Numbered from the stretch's first letter, positions 23,100 through 35,193 are shown. The stretch is DNA of 64,000 nucleotides from Dicyema japonicum (GCA_011109175.1 RDEW01000064.1:1-64000); one strand, 5' to 3'. Program-made: numbers and translations. The notes: generated by a model not told the origin, from the sequence alone.

Positions 23100-25865
23100 A
23101 TTTATTTGTATCAGCGCTGAATAACTTATATCTGTGATGAATAATTTATATCTGTGATATTTTAGTTTCTTGTGGTGACGTGCATTCTTGTTTCTACTGT
23201 TGACAAGGAAGCATTTTCATCGGACCTATCTACGAAAGATTTTGATAGAGAAACCAATTGTAACGTAGATCAAGTGGTCAATGGGCTGTGTGAGACTCAA
23301 GAAAAAAGACTACCTCCTAGTCTGGTGTCACAGCCAGATTGCCGTGCAAATCTCCTTTCTTTAAATGCTATTATCGACCAAGTGGATTATAAAGACAGAT
23401 TTGATGGACGTCTAAAGTTGTTCGAGCTGATCAAGCAAGATTCGGGAGAATACTTCGTGGTGGCTAGCCGTTAATCACTTAGACTTTTCATGAGAAGCTT
23501 GGTATGTCCAATCGATTGCTAAGGTGAAGAGTTTGGCCAAGTTAAAGTGGTCAAAATCTAAGCCCTCTATGAATATTGATCATGGCAATAATGCATACAG
23601 CACGGAAATCTCTAATTTTAGAGTTTGTTCAAATGAATTTTGTGTCCAAATTAATCGAGTAAAATCCATGCCCCGTGTATTACGGAAGCCTACCAAAAAG
23701 TCCTAATCCACTTTCTCAACAAATAAATTCTCTCGGGGATTAACTCTTCGATATGGCAATATATCAATTCCTACTCTCCTGCTAATTTGGATGATTTTAC
23801 AGATATCGTTTATGCTGGGCATTTGATGCTCTCTCCATCTACGAGAAATAAGAGCCATTGGGTTGAGCGCATGCAAGGAAGACTTCTGAAGTTGAACAAA
23901 CAGCTCAAGCAAATCTCGGTGCTTGTCGAACAGAAGGGAAATAAGAGGTTCGATGACGATACGAGAGATACACTGTGCCATTGTGGATATCGAAATTTGA
24001 AGAAGGGTGAATTAAAAGAATAGTTAGTTGCATTCAGGATGAAATAAATATCGTGGAGAAAAAACTCAGAGTACATAAATCCCGGAAAGAATTCAGGAAA
24101 CAAAATTGGTGCTTTGAACTCAATCGGAGGCTTTTTTATAGAAAGTTAAATGGAGAAACCAGGGATGCCATATTCTGTTTTAAAGAAAGTGAATGTCTAG
24201 CATTTTTGGAAAATATTTAGGAGAAGCAAGGAAAACACATATCCGATGAGTAGGAGAGTTACTGGAGTAGAAGACACACTTGTAGACTGCAAGAAAGAAG
24301 ATATCCTTGAAATAATTAATTCCTGCCTAATTGGAAAGCCGGGCGGGTACAACTTTTTAAAAAAATTCACGTTGTCACCACAAATCTTTGTACTTCTGTT
24401 GGATCCTCTCAGCAGGATTTTGAATGCAAAATACCCAAAGATGACCATAGATTGCTTTGATCGAGGATCTCTTGCGTACGCCACAAATAATCTACTGTTC
24501 ATGGAAGACTTGAAAATATTATCCCACAAAGAGGATGTTGTTTATGATGAATGAAGTTAATATGTTCTTCGAAGCTACTGGACTTGAACCAAATGCAGAA
24601 AAATCGGCTACTAATGTTTCTGGGTTGAGCTCCCAAGCCAAACTGCTGGATGGAATGGAGGGATGTCGATACCTTGGTGTGTTGGAGGACAAAAATAGCA
24701 TCGTCTTGAAAAACGAAGTTGTAAGACGATTTTTAATGGAGTTAAGAATAGAATTGACAACTTGGCAGTGACAAAATTAAATTCTGGGAATTTGTTCAAG
24801 GCCATGAATGAGCATGCTTTATCTCTCCACAACTATTACATCGGATTAGTTGATATCGAACCAACTGAATTTGAACTCATTGATAAGGATAAACGAAAAA
24901 TCCTTGTAAATCATAGGATTCACTTTAAATCCGGAAACAAAAAAAGATGTATTTACCAAAAGATCAGCTCAAAAAGGGTCTAGTCTCCATTACACACAAA
25001 ATTGAACGCATGCTGCTCCAATTCCTATGGGATGTTGAAAAGAAATCATGCTATTGTCTGAGGAAGGCAGGAATTCTAGGGGCCTCAAATCAAAGAAAAC
25101 TCATATGGCCACAATAATAGAATTCTCTACCGAAAAAATAAATTTCAAGAACCCGATATTCTCAAAATGGACACATTGAAATAACTACAGAATAATGTTA
25201 TTGGAACAAATACGTGCAAAACCATTGCATGGAATACTTTTCAACTGTCTTGATGATAACAATGTTGATATAACAGAATCTTCCCTTTGGCTTTTGCCTA
25301 GAAACAATTCACCCAAATCCGATGGAATGTTGTGTCTAACTCAAGATCGTAATTTATTCTTCGATAGCATTGGCTCTATTTGTGGTCACTGTAGCACTGC
25401 TAAAAAAGTGTTGACCATTTGTCTAAAAGTTATAGTAGAATGCTGAACAGTGACTATCCTCGCCGACACAACGAGGAAATGAGATGTATTCATCTGCACC
25501 TTGTCGATTATATGGGACAAAACACTCTAAGAAGCTCAAAACACACTCTGCAATCAATAGTCGCCAATGTTGAAATTCGTGTGGAGACCACAACTAATAC
25601 CGAGACAAATATTGAGCATAACAAGCCTAATATATTTGTTATCGATAAACTGAAGATTACACTTATTGAGATTGGCATCACTTCCCAGCAGGCACTAAAG
25701 CAAGTCGAAGTGGAAAAACTGCACAAATATGAACTGCTTGCAGGCGAATTGGGACTAATACATAATGCTAAGGTTACATTGTACCAATTGTGCTTACGTG
25801 GGATGGAATTGTATCAAGGTTTTATAAAGATCACCATGCTTCGCTTAATGTGGAGAGTCCTATAA
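23100..25865 (+). pseudogene. R2-like (RLE-type) retroelement, multiply broken
   Basis: Blocks in changing frames: FDGRLKLFELIKQDSGEYF (23395), VYAGHLMLSPSTRNKSHWVE (23810), GGYNFLKKFTLSPQIFVLLL (24350), NNLLFMEDLKILSHKEDVV (24490, the F-x-D-D box read as MEDL), FFEATGLEPNAEKSATNVSG (24570) and GCRYLGVLEDKNSIVLKNEV (24663). A C-terminal nuclease-like region follows at 25480-25800: HNKPNIFVIDKL, LIEIGITSQQALKQ, VEVEKLHKYELLAGELGL. Related cnidarian elements usually have KPDIFV there. Here it reads N, so the presumed catalytic Asp is lost. Confidence 0.7.
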
Positions 25866-26642
25866 GAGCGCACATCCAATCTTAAGTGATCAAGAAAACC
25901 TTGGAGAGCATGCGAGTAGAACACAAATATGGACTTACTCTTTAAGAAGGATTGGTGGACGTTACCCTTAGAAAAGGACTAACGAGCCAAATATGCCACC
26001 TTGGACAGAAACAAAATGGACAAACTGGGACAACAAAGATTTTAGATGTTATTCAGGATGAGTCTGTGTTATTGGTCGGGTCGGGCCATAAGAGAAGGGG
26101 TATGTGTTAGGAGGATAACATAGAAGGAGCCCCTACATTAGTTAATTTATCTCTGACGTTAATCTTATTATTATTTTTTTCTGTATGAATAATTTATCAG
26201 CGATGAATAATTTATTTACATCAGAGTTGAATATGACATACAGAAACTTTCTTGAATTTCGCCACTTTTAAATTTGCAATTCTGAAATTTGCCATTTTTA
26301 TCGTTATTTTCTATTTTCCAACGATATTTACCAATTCTACAATTTATCACAATTTTTGAAAATTATTTTAATTTTTTAATAAAAATGGTTTAATGCAAAA
26401 ACAAATAGCAACGCAACGTCAGTAATGTTGGCGGGGACCACTTTGGATCGATTGCTGTGTTTATTAATTAATCGTTACTTTAAAAAAATTTTTTAAATCC
26501 AATTAAAGTATAAAATGCCACGACCATCCTGGGGATCGATATATCATGAGCTTTCGACACCATTAGCCGACACAAGCTAATGGTTGTCTTTCATCAATTT
26601 GTGGACCAATCATTGCTACGGATAATCAGAGTACTTCTCTCA

Positions 26643-27528
26643 AGTACTGAACTGTCAGTCCGAATTGGGAGAACCATACAAAACTACAATCGGCACTCTT
26701 CAGGGAGACTCCTTCTCCTCCTTACTATTTGTTATATATCTCGAAGCTGCACTAAAGGATCTAAGAACTTGCTATGAAGGAAAAATAAACGAAGTCGTAT
26801 ACGCGGATGGTGTGGATTTTATATCCGAGGATACAGTAGCTCTCAAACATCTGCTGGAAAATGCACCGGACAAACTGGGGGAATGGTTTCTCATCGTTAA
26901 CCGAGCCAAAACGGAAATCACGGAAATCAAAAGAATGGAAAACATCCTTAATGAACGTTGGCGACATGTTAATAAGCTTGGATCCCTACTGGGGGACACA
27001 GAAGACATCATCAAAAGGAAAACACTTGCAGGAGTAGCAATGCGAAAACTCAAAAAGGGATGGCTGAAAGGACTAGATGTCAATCTGCGGACACGCATGT
27101 ACAATGCATTTGTGAAACCGATACTGACATACAATGCTGGTACTTGGGCCTGTACAGGTGCGGAATCAATGGCTCTCGATGGGTTCCACAGAAAACAGCT
27201 TAGAGTATTATTTGGCATGCAGTGGCCAGCCAGAATCTCGAATACCGGTATTTACAAAAAATGCAAGAGTAGGCCTCTAAGCCTGGAAATCACTGACGCC
27301 CGGTGGAGACTGTTTGGTCACGTACTACGCATGGATCTTGCTGCCCCGGCTAATGTGGCGATGGAGGACCATTTCATGTTCGAGGGCAAATGCTTCCGTG
27401 GCAGACCAAGGATGACCCTGCCTATCATGCTGCACAAAGACCTCCAAAGGATGAAGAAATGCCTAAAGACGGGAGACGATCTGGACAAGCTGAGATCGAC
27501 TGCGTGTAGGATAGAAGAGGCTAACTAA
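26643..27528 (+). pseudogene. RTE-type RT, C-terminal half
   Basis: 287 open codons start at TTIGTLQGDSFSSLLFVIYL (motif B). They continue with VVYADGVDFISED, in which the second catalytic Asp of YADD is Gly, then RKTLAGVAMRKLKKGWLKGL, FVKPILTYNAGTW, FHRKQLRVLFGMQWP, ARWRLFGHVLRMD and FRGRPRMTLPIML. The frame is intact but the active site is mutated and the 5' half is missing, so this is a dead 5'-truncated copy. Confidence 0.85.
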
Positions 27529-27959
27529 TAACATTGTTTCTTGTATTGCACATGCTTTGCTATAACTATTATGGCAAGGCGATAAGTGCTGTAATAATAA
27601 TAAAGTATAAAATATATTTTCGTGTTATTGGCACAAATCATAGTTGTGGTTGCGCTCAGTGCAAGTTCTGAATGGAAGAGAGCCGTTCGACTTTCCCTAC
27701 CTTTCTGCGATCTTCAGAAGGGTGGTTTACCAAAACTCATATGTGATTTCAAAAAAGTAACAATGGAATCAAATATTATAACAAATCTATCCAATCTTTT
27801 TCCTTTTAATAACCATCTAATTTCTGTAGAAGCAAAATAACATAATCTTCCCTTGTTCAATACAATATTCACGGGAAGACGATCGCATTTATTAATAAGT
27901 TATTTTTTATTCTTTTGTTATAGTTTTGGTTTAGAATTATAAAAGATTCAATATCTCTT

Positions 27960-28090
27960 CCTAGTGATTGAGGTTGCTTGCGTTATGCGTCTTCTAATAA
28001 GCGAGATGGCTTCATCGCTTCATTAGAAATATCCCCACCACATTGCAAACACAAGGGTTTATGTGGATCCTTTGGACTTTGAATAGCCAT
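27960..28090 (-). pseudogene. BED zinc finger fragment of a hAT element
   Basis: The minus strand reads PHKPLCLQCGGDISNEAMKP followed by SRLLED. The C-x2-C plus N-E-x-M-K-P pattern is the ZBED5/FAM200-type BED finger. Related fragments are at 47990-48080 and 59930-60040. Confidence 0.6.
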
Positions 28091-28129
28091 ATGATAAATG
28101 GTTTCCTTGACGAAAAGTAGAGGGTATTG

Positions 28130-28400
28130 GCTTCTCACCACAACTCCTGCCATATCTGGAGTCGACCGAAAATACCCATTGCATTAAACAGTTTTAATCC
28201 AAGGAGTCCGCACCAGTCTTTTATCTTTTCCATATACACATTGAGTCTCCTCTCCGAGATCATATTCGATCTCGACACATCAGATTGTAGCACGTCGTCT
28301 TCGTATATCAGAGATCTCGTACTTGGTGACCTCGGAGACGGGAAACCGGCCATTAGAACATTAAAACCGGACGGTAGCTAACTGGATCCTTCTTTGGTCT
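28130..28400 (-). pseudogene. RT fragment, probably jockey-like
   Basis: SPSTRSLIYEDDVLQSDVSR resembles an RT motif C (Y-x-D-D with E inserted) followed by the usual helix, then RRLNVYMEKIKDWCGLLGLK. Only about 70 residues are legible. Confidence 0.45.
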
Positions 28401-28529
28401 TCCTGTTTTCGCTACCATCCGTAGAATCGTCTTCTTCAACTCACGTGGAACTTGACCAATCTTAATACTTGCATTGAACATGTCCTTGAGAACTTTTTGG
28501 GGGCCTTCTTTGAACATCCTGACTTTGAT

Positions 28530-29260
28530 GAAATCACTGCCAGGAGTTTATTCTTGACAGCTCTTTTGCCATCTTCAAATCTTCTAGATAGATCTCTATA
28601 AATGCTGTTTTCTCAACACTGGTTCATAACAAGGAGTTTATTCTTGACAGCTCTTTTGCCATCTTCAAATCTTCTAGATAGATCTCTATAAATGCTGTTT
28701 TCTCAACACTGGTTCATAACAAGGAGGTCAATGATTTTGGGAGAAAAGTCTAGGCGGTCCTGTAGATCTATGCATCTCCTCAGTTTATTCTTATCGACAC
28801 AATCTTCTTGATGTGCCAGGGAAAATGGACAACATAGTTTCTTTAGTATATTTTTCTGGCAACATTATCCAGACAGTATAATATCAGATCCGTTAATCGT
28901 TTACTTGTTTTATCAATTTCCAGAGGAATCTTGGGCTCACTGTGGCCTAACATTAACTCCTTTGCAATGAACATCCTATAGTCATGCCAGTTTAGATTAT
29001 TCGCATTTTAACAGACAAAGACTCCAGGTTTATTAGATAGTTCTTTTTATATTCGATTATTTTTTTTAGACAGCTCCACCAAAAAGTCGCATGCTTGCAG
29101 ATCTACTATTGGGTCACCAACTTCTATGTGGGAGATGTGGGTGATTCTTAGATGTTCTTCATATCGAGACTTAGGGATCAGAGTGTTGGTTGATGAAGAG
29201 GATAAGTCGGTGCAAATATGAAAAACCTGTGGAGAAGAAGACAGCCTTGTAAGCATTAGT
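28530..29260 (-). pseudogene. R2-like retroelement fragment
   Basis: The minus strand matches 50280-50720 closely (LELMLGHSEPKIPLEIDKTS-like codons, then ILYCLDNVARKI). A second piece (29047-29256) reads ITHISHIEVGDPIVDLQACD. A segment of about 85 bp is duplicated head-to-tail at 28551-28727. Confidence 0.6.
28551..28727. repeat. Head-to-tail duplication, about 82 bp
   Basis: The segment beginning AGGAGTTTATTCTTGACAGC occurs twice in direct succession. Confidence 0.9.
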
Positions 29261-30040
29261 TGTTCATTTTAGGGGAAGGACGTTTGAGCCCAAGTGAGGG
29301 GTGGTCGTGGGTTAGTCTATGATGTAAGCTGACTTACGGTATTTGGTGGTATTTTGCCACGTGGGTTGGTCATCCTGTCTTCATTCTCTCCGTGAGCACG
29401 GAAAAGGTTTCAGGGCAGGATGCATTGGAAAACCAAAGTTCTGAACAATGGAAGTAGAGGATGCACTAGGCAGGAGGCATTGGAAAACCAAAGTTCTGGT
29501 AGATTTTTAGAATGCAAGCCAGCTACTTGGAATCTCCTTGGAAAGGTAAACCGCATGGCTCCTCTTAGGAATTGAAAAAGGCAAAGAGTAAGTAGGTAAC
29601 ACTGTGGGTTTTCTGTTCTTCTAATTCCCCTGTCCAACTAGGATGAAGTCCGATTCGAAGAACTATGCAAAATTCAGTGGAGACATTTCCAGTGCCAAAA
29701 TATCATTCAAGAGTGGAATTGCAGTCGACGGGTTAAAATATTGCGTCTATTCGTAGCGTTGTATGTTGTATGTTTAATCAATCACGTGCAAGCTTATATC
29801 AGATTTCTCGTTTTGCGAGGGAATGAAATTACTGTTTATTTATTTACTCCCGGTTTGGTTGGACGAGATTAGAACCAGGTCCTACTCACATCAGACACTT
29901 AGTTGGAAACTTCGGATTTCCGACGTCTCGACAGTGATCATGAGAAAGAGGAAGATAAGCCCTTTTATCCCCCACGCAGCTAAGTAGACATTTCTTGCAA
30001 AGTTACGCCACCACCTCGAACTTTTATCTAATTAACCACG
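29260..30040. other. No confident gene; repeat-like fragments
   Basis: 29400-29500 contains a short direct repeat (GCATTGGAAAACCAAAGTTC twice) that also resembles 22140-22180. The remainder is unassigned. The downstream end of the unrecognised gene at 31483 could reach here. Confidence 0.45.
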
Positions 30041-30452
30041 GAAAATTTTTTTTCAGCTTCAGAATCAGCCGTGTCACCGTATTCTGCATCCCATATCTTT
30101 CTTCCATCTGAGGAACCCCATATCTGCTCAAAACATAACCACGTGGACCTCATTTTTCGAGAGCGCAACAGTTCCGTAATCAAACGTCCTACAAACGTTC
30201 AATTGGACCAAGCGACTCTACCCGTTCTTATCTTCTCCGAACTCAAATAAAGGCTGATCCTTTACCTCCCAACTGAATCATCAACAAGTGATACGAAGTA
30301 CTTAGAAGGTCGACCGCTAGAACAGAAATAAATGTAAGAAGATCATTTTGAGAGACAATTGAAAAGGTCGAATCGACTCCGGCTTACGGATCAATACCTT
30401 CATCGGAAATAATGAAACAAGCCTCGACGAGAGACAGTCTGCATCTGGAATT

Positions 30453-31483
30453 CTACCCGACTAGGATTGAAAAATATCGAGCACACCTCGGACCCGTCGA
30501 TATATACGAATACCACACAAACGATGCTGTGTCTGCGAACACTCGGTTGGATAACACTTGGTCAGAAGCTTTCAAAATAGGGTTAACAGTGGCAATTTCT
30601 GGTAGAAGATTCACACATGTGAACCTCGTCCTTATCGAAAATGTACAAGAACACAGTCTGAACACCAGGAAAAAATGCGAAGACTGCTAGGGATACCGAG
30701 ATCACCTGAATTTTTTCATTCTGGTTATGACGGTGGTTTTTGGTTAATAAAAAGGAATAGAGGTAGATAGGGGTGGTGCCCACATCGTAGATAAAATTAA
30801 CAAACCCGCGTGGTCATATCTAAATATGTGTCTGATATTATTTAAAGTGAGACGATCTTCTGATTTCAACACACGTTTAATGATGTCCCAAAAAACCTAG
30901 CACGTGGTTTGAGTCTCTCACTAGAGATCACTTATATCACTATTATCTCAAATTGAATAGCTAACTCTGTGAGAAGCACCTGGTGTAATTTTCTGTGAGA
31001 GGATCTTCAATGTTCAAGGTCAACCTCTTGATCCCTTCCTCCTAGTCTGATAGATCTCCCATAGTTGGTAAAAAATGCTACGTGGGTGACTCAAGTTTCA
31101 CCTTTAGCACGAAATTTTAATTTAATGCAATTCAAGCGTAACAACGTACATTCAATCTCATTCAAGTAAAAGAGTCGGCTAACTTCAAAACAATTTGAAT
31201 CACTCTTCACGGGGACAAAATAATAAACGTTGTGCTAGGAACTGCCAGAATAATCACCTCTGACTTGTCGGAAACAGTAAAAACCACCATTTTAACAAAT
31301 TTCTGCGAATTCTTAATGATTTGTTCATCAAGGTAATAAAGCGGTAAAGTTCGCGCAAAGTCACCAACTCATGCTAGCATGTGATTTACACAAAAAACCG
31401 TCAAATCTATTTTTACTTCGTTTTTATTAATAAATTATTTGTTACAGTCCATACACGCGAGACGCCGTAAATGCGAGATTCAT
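30453..31483 (-). CDS. Unrecognised multi-exon gene with 20-30 nt introns
   Basis: From ATG at 31483 the exons 31483-31446, 31415-31390, 31367-31229, 31202-31102, 31077-31025 and 31004 onward join in frame across introns of 30, 22, 26, 24 and 20 nt. The peptide contains YGLKNRFDGFLFGDFARTL, YYLDEQIIKNSQKFVKMVVF, SDKSEVIILAVPSTTD and FYLNEIECTLLRLNCIKL. Farther on, open blocks FWDIIKRVLKSEDRLTLNNI (about 30890-30830), VFAFFPGVQTVFLYIF (about 30690-30640) and SNRVFADTASFVWYSYI (about 30560-30500) continue the gene, but I could not fix every join or the 3' end. Each unspliced frame is closed within about 150 bp. I recognise no family. It is not similar to the transposons in the window. Confidence 0.55.
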
Positions 31484-31601
31484 CACAAAATACAAAAAAA
31501 AATTTCTTAGTAAAACTTTAATTGAAAAAAATTATTAATAATATTAAAATTACATATAGTACATATTTTATTTAAAATATTAATTATAAAACATTTATCT
31601 A

Positions 31602-31860
31602 GTGAACCTAACACGTGATACCTTGGAAAAAATTAGAATTTACTGTGCTACTGGTAAGATAGATATGAGACTGGAGAGAACGGGCAAAAATCAAATGATG
31701 TGCCGAACAATTCATTTTCAAAGACCCTACATTATAAAAAATGGTATAGAACTTAGAATCAGCACTTGCAAGAGTTACGCGATAAATTTTCCATTTCGCA
31801 TGTCACAGGACGTCCACGAGCTCCTTGGATACAAGGACAAGTAGAGCGGTTTTTGTTTTT
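31602..31860 (+). pseudogene. Integrase fragment
   Basis: The codons GRPRAPWIQGQVERF (31810-31855, second frame) match the end of the integrase core at 43965-44010. The overlapping 80-codon ORF is in another frame and is probably spurious. Confidence 0.5.
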
Positions 31861-31929
31861 TATCTCAATAGATTTAACCAATTTTTTTTTTTTTTTTAAA
31901 TCAAAAATTTATTAACAATAAAATATTAT

Positions 31930-32622
31930 TTATTTACTATGGGGGAGAGCGGCTGCTGACATCACGGAGTAAGCATTTCCGCGAATAACTGCGATACCAA
32001 TTCTTTGCCTCAGCCAGACCGCTTCCCGCACGTCTTTCTTGCGGTGGGCCAATTTTCCCTTGATTGCTTTTAGGAAAGAGGCTGTAATACTTCCAGCCGC
32101 ACCAGACGTCTCGATTGCTATCGGTACAAAACGGTAGCGGTCTCCAATTTTGCCATACTTTTTAATCTTGATTTTTTCGGGCAGATCTGCTGCCGATCCA
32201 GCAGACTGCGCCGAGCTCAGCATCATCGAGTTCGAGAAAGAATCCACAACAGTGCAGTCCCATACGAGCGATTTTCCTTCAGTGAACGGAAAGATAGTTA
32301 ACCCATCCGGTCTTTTCCCATCTCCGCGGTCCAATCCCACAGGTTCCAATACTGCCAGGAAGCCTGCCGCTTCAAGAGCTCGCAAGACAATGTTGTTCAT
32401 AGCAGCATGGCGGGGTGCTCTGCCCGCACTCCTTTTGCACGAGAGCGGGTGCAGCCCTTTGGCATCGACGATCCCTCCGTTCGACGCAAACATCAGCTCC
32501 CAGGCGTTGTGCGATTCCAATCCGAATACAGTCATCGTCCAATAGGGTCCCCAGGGAGCAAGACGGGAGTGCATCCAGCCACGCTTTGCTCCCATGGTTG
32601 GCGGCGGACACGAGGCATGCAA
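31930..32622 (-). pseudogene. Family A C-terminal RLE-like module
   Basis: The open frame covers LHPLSCKRSAGRAPRHAAM (C/H cluster), LEAAGFLAVLEPVGLDRGD, KRPDGLTIF, LVWDCTVVDSF and a C-terminal LRQRIGIAVIRGN motif. The same module recurs alone at six or more places in the window, as expected for 5'-truncated copies. Confidence 0.72.
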
Positions 32623-32734
32623 GACGATGCTGGTTGGCCTCAGACTTTAGCACGTCGAAGATATTCTTGGAGTAAATATCATCCCAGTCACGTTGCCTCG
32701 AAGGATCGTTCGGCATATCCAAACCAGTTTCACA

Positions 32735-33346
32735 CTATTCGCAACGAGCTTCGTCGAAGACTTTTCCCCAAGAGAGTCCGGTTGTAATACGTAGGATTTC
32801 TTGGACCAAAAGGCTTCCACTTGAGAGCGATGACACATATGCTGGATAGGCGATCTCCAGCGCCGACCTGAAACCCGTTCTTCCGAGGCGTGTAGGAAGC
32901 TTGCATTGGTTCCAACTCGGCGCATCAAACTGGATGTTTAGAAGTAATTCAGCTGATTTTCTCAATGTTCTATCCAGTGACAGGAGGATGTCACGATGTT
33001 TGAAGCAGGGAGAACATCGGAGAGCATATAGGAGTTTGGGCAAGCCGATGCTATTCTTCAAAAGGAAGAACGCTGTATGACCATCGAGTAAGGAAAGTTT
33101 CTCCGTGACTCTGGAGAGTTCATCCTCTTTTGTTTGTAGATGGCTCCGCAGTTCCTTTTCGTCAAGTGGGCGCCCAAGAAAGTATGTCCGCTCCCTGGGT
33201 ACGACAGTAATTCCAGGTAATACCGAGTTGAAAGACTCGACCACGTTGATGAAATCACTCTCCGAGTATGTGATATTTATTAGCTCCGATTTCTTTATGT
33301 TTATCTCAAGTCCGAGGTTTCGTAGTGCTGGAACACCTCGCAGCAT
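32735..33346 (-). pseudogene. Family A RT thumb segment
   Basis: 203 residues, starting after the palm deletion: INIKKSELINITYSESD, FLGRPLDEKELRSHL, LLDGHTAFFLLKNSIGL, LLYALRCSPCFKHRDILL, TRLGRTGFRSALEIAYPAY. It corresponds to 9194-9515 in the other copy. Confidence 0.72.
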
Positions 33347-33370
33347 GCACTGCCGCCTCGCATCCGTTCC

Positions 33371-34579
33371 TTACACCAACCCCCAGTTGGAGGGGGGAAA
33401 ATTCTTCAGATATTCGGGAGAGACAATGCTGCATGCAATTTTCGCTGTCAATCTTCTGAAATAGTTGCCGACTGCGATGGTGCGGACCCCACCTTCAGGT
33501 TTTTTGAAGGCCAATAAATGTGCAATGAAAAGGAGCTCCCTTGCATGGGGAGGAATATCTCCGTTCAAAATACGCATAACCAGTTTTGTAATTGATTTGA
33601 CAAGGTTGCATCCAGCTTCTGCAGTAGCCTCCGCCGTAAGATCTTTGATGTGACCCGGCCGCAAGCCATCGATGCCACCACTGCTACTCGCCGCAAAGAA
33701 CGAAATGCCGCGTCGCACTTCGCCTTCGGTGACGGTCATCCTTGACAAATTTTTCGGAAGCACGAATGGGCGGTAATCTTCCGGAGCACATGGATGTTTA
33801 TGTCTGAGTAGTTCTAGCACCTCAGGTGTCGCAGCCATGAAAGTTTCGTCGCTGGCGACGACGCGCAACGCCGCTCGGACGTCGCCTTCGAATAGTTTGC
33901 GGTTCACTCTCTCTTTAAGTTTTTCCGGGCCATTCAAATAAACCGGAGGATTGGAATCAGAATGTCTTGATTTCTTGACTTCCGTCTTGGTGAGAGAATG
34001 CACATAAAAAACCTGGATGTTCTTCTTCATTTTTGAGGAAAGGGAGTTTCCAAGTGTCGTGCTTTCCTCTGTATTCCGTTGATCTCCCTTTGAGTCGATA
34101 AATGGAATTCCAAGGGCCATCGGAGCAAAACTGAGGAGTATTAGCGAGGCCTCTAGGTCGTCGGACGTGAGAGCATCGTCAATTGCAGAGGCCAGGCATG
34201 TAGCCGCGGGGATCCGGACGGGTCTTGGGATCCTGATTGGGATCTTCCTGGCTTTCCTTAGATCCGACAAGAAGAGCAAGAGGTTGTCCATATTATTGAA
34301 GTCTAGAGGCTCGTTTGGTTCAACGTGCTCGTTTGGAATGATCCTCGGGGTTTTCCAACCAGTTCCCATGCAGACACTGCAGTTCCAAAGGCAGAGCGAG
34401 CACGCAGCCCGCTGAGACATCTTTATGCATCCAAGGTGGAAAAAGTCACGGCAAGACGAGCAGAAAAGTCCATATTTGCGTGCATTGGCAAAACCGCATG
34501 TAGAGCATGTAGTGTCCAGTCTCTCAGGTGTAATGTGTCCATTGTATGAACGACGCTCCATGATGATACAATTATTCAC
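33371..34579 (-). pseudogene. Family A ORF: PHD-type finger plus RT fingers
   Basis: The 402-residue open frame carries cysteine/histidine pairs spaced as in PHD fingers over the first 75 residues, a basic linker, then the RT finger subdomain. It ends in a stop immediately before the palm deletion. PHD fingers bind histone tails, so chromatin targeting of the element is a reasonable guess, not a demonstrated fact. Confidence 0.7.
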
Positions 34580-35122
34580 AACAAGACAAACAATTTGTAT
34601 TCAATTAATTAAAAGATGGGTTTTTTCCACGAGTTCATTCAAGGGATATTGGAAGTTATATTGACTTCATAAAAGATATTGTACGGGATTATAGTAAATC
34701 AAAACTTCATACAACAAGACAGCGGCCTTTTGAGATTATTACAACGTCAAACTAACAAAGCAATCAATCGATCAATTATTATTGGATTTAAATTAGGAGT
34801 AGGTTAAAGGTGAACACAAGAGGAGAGGCCATAATTAAAATTGGCAAGTAGTCCGACTCGCTGTAAAAAAGAGTCTCTCCTTTAGCTTTATATATTTTAT
34901 TATATAAAAAATTAAAATAACTACTTCCGATTTATGTGTTCGTACTCTCAACATAGAATCAATTGTAATAGCTTTTTCCTTTATAAAAGTGTCGTGGTTC
35001 TATAACACAAATTTTTATTATCACGTAAAAGTTAAATCAAAATTATTCAATGACTTAACATATCTTTAATTAAGTGTGGCTGCTCTAGAGTTAATATAAT
35101 GGAATTATAAATTTCAAAAAGT

Positions 35123-35193
35123 TTAGCGTCCGGGAATAGAACCCTGGTATCCGAAATGAAAATCCGAAATCTTAACCACTAGACCAACGCGGA
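35123..35193 (-). tRNA. tRNA-Glu(UUC)-like gene, slightly degenerate
   Basis: On the minus strand the D-arm/A-box TGGTCTAGTGGTTA is intact. The anticodon stem TCGGA/TTCGG encloses the loop TTTTCAT (anticodon TTC), and the B-box reads GGTTCTATTCC, with T where a purine is usual. The acceptor stem pairs at 5 of 7 positions and the T stem has one mismatch. It may be a pseudogene or a tRNA-derived repeat head. Confidence 0.6.

Larger units (their letters stand above)
31930..34579 (-). mobile_element. Family A retrotransposon copy with PHD finger and deleted palm
   Basis: The N-terminal ORF (34579-33371, 402 residues) starts with a PHD-like finger (CSTCGF, CSSCRDFFHLGC, CSLCLWNCSVC). The RT fingers follow: SSSGGIDGLRPGHIKDL, GGVRTIAVGNYFRRLTAK. 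Just after the GCEAAVHA segment the sequence jumps to ALRNLGLEINIKKSELI, so motifs A to C are missing. The thumb continues in 33346-32735. The segments 32722-32372 and 32622-31930 are in different frames and end with the RLE-like module: KRPDGLTIFPF, LVWDCTVVDSF, VPIAIETSGAAGS, LRQRIGIAVIRGNAYS. Confidence 0.8.

Noticed and set aside
27622-27840. Possible small secreted protein (VVVALSASSEWK)
   Set aside because: No ATG start and no family match. It lies directly after an RTE copy and could be its 3' tail.
30412-30690. Plus-strand 92-codon ORF
   Set aside because: It overlaps minus-strand blocks that fit the short-intron gene better. No motif was recognised.
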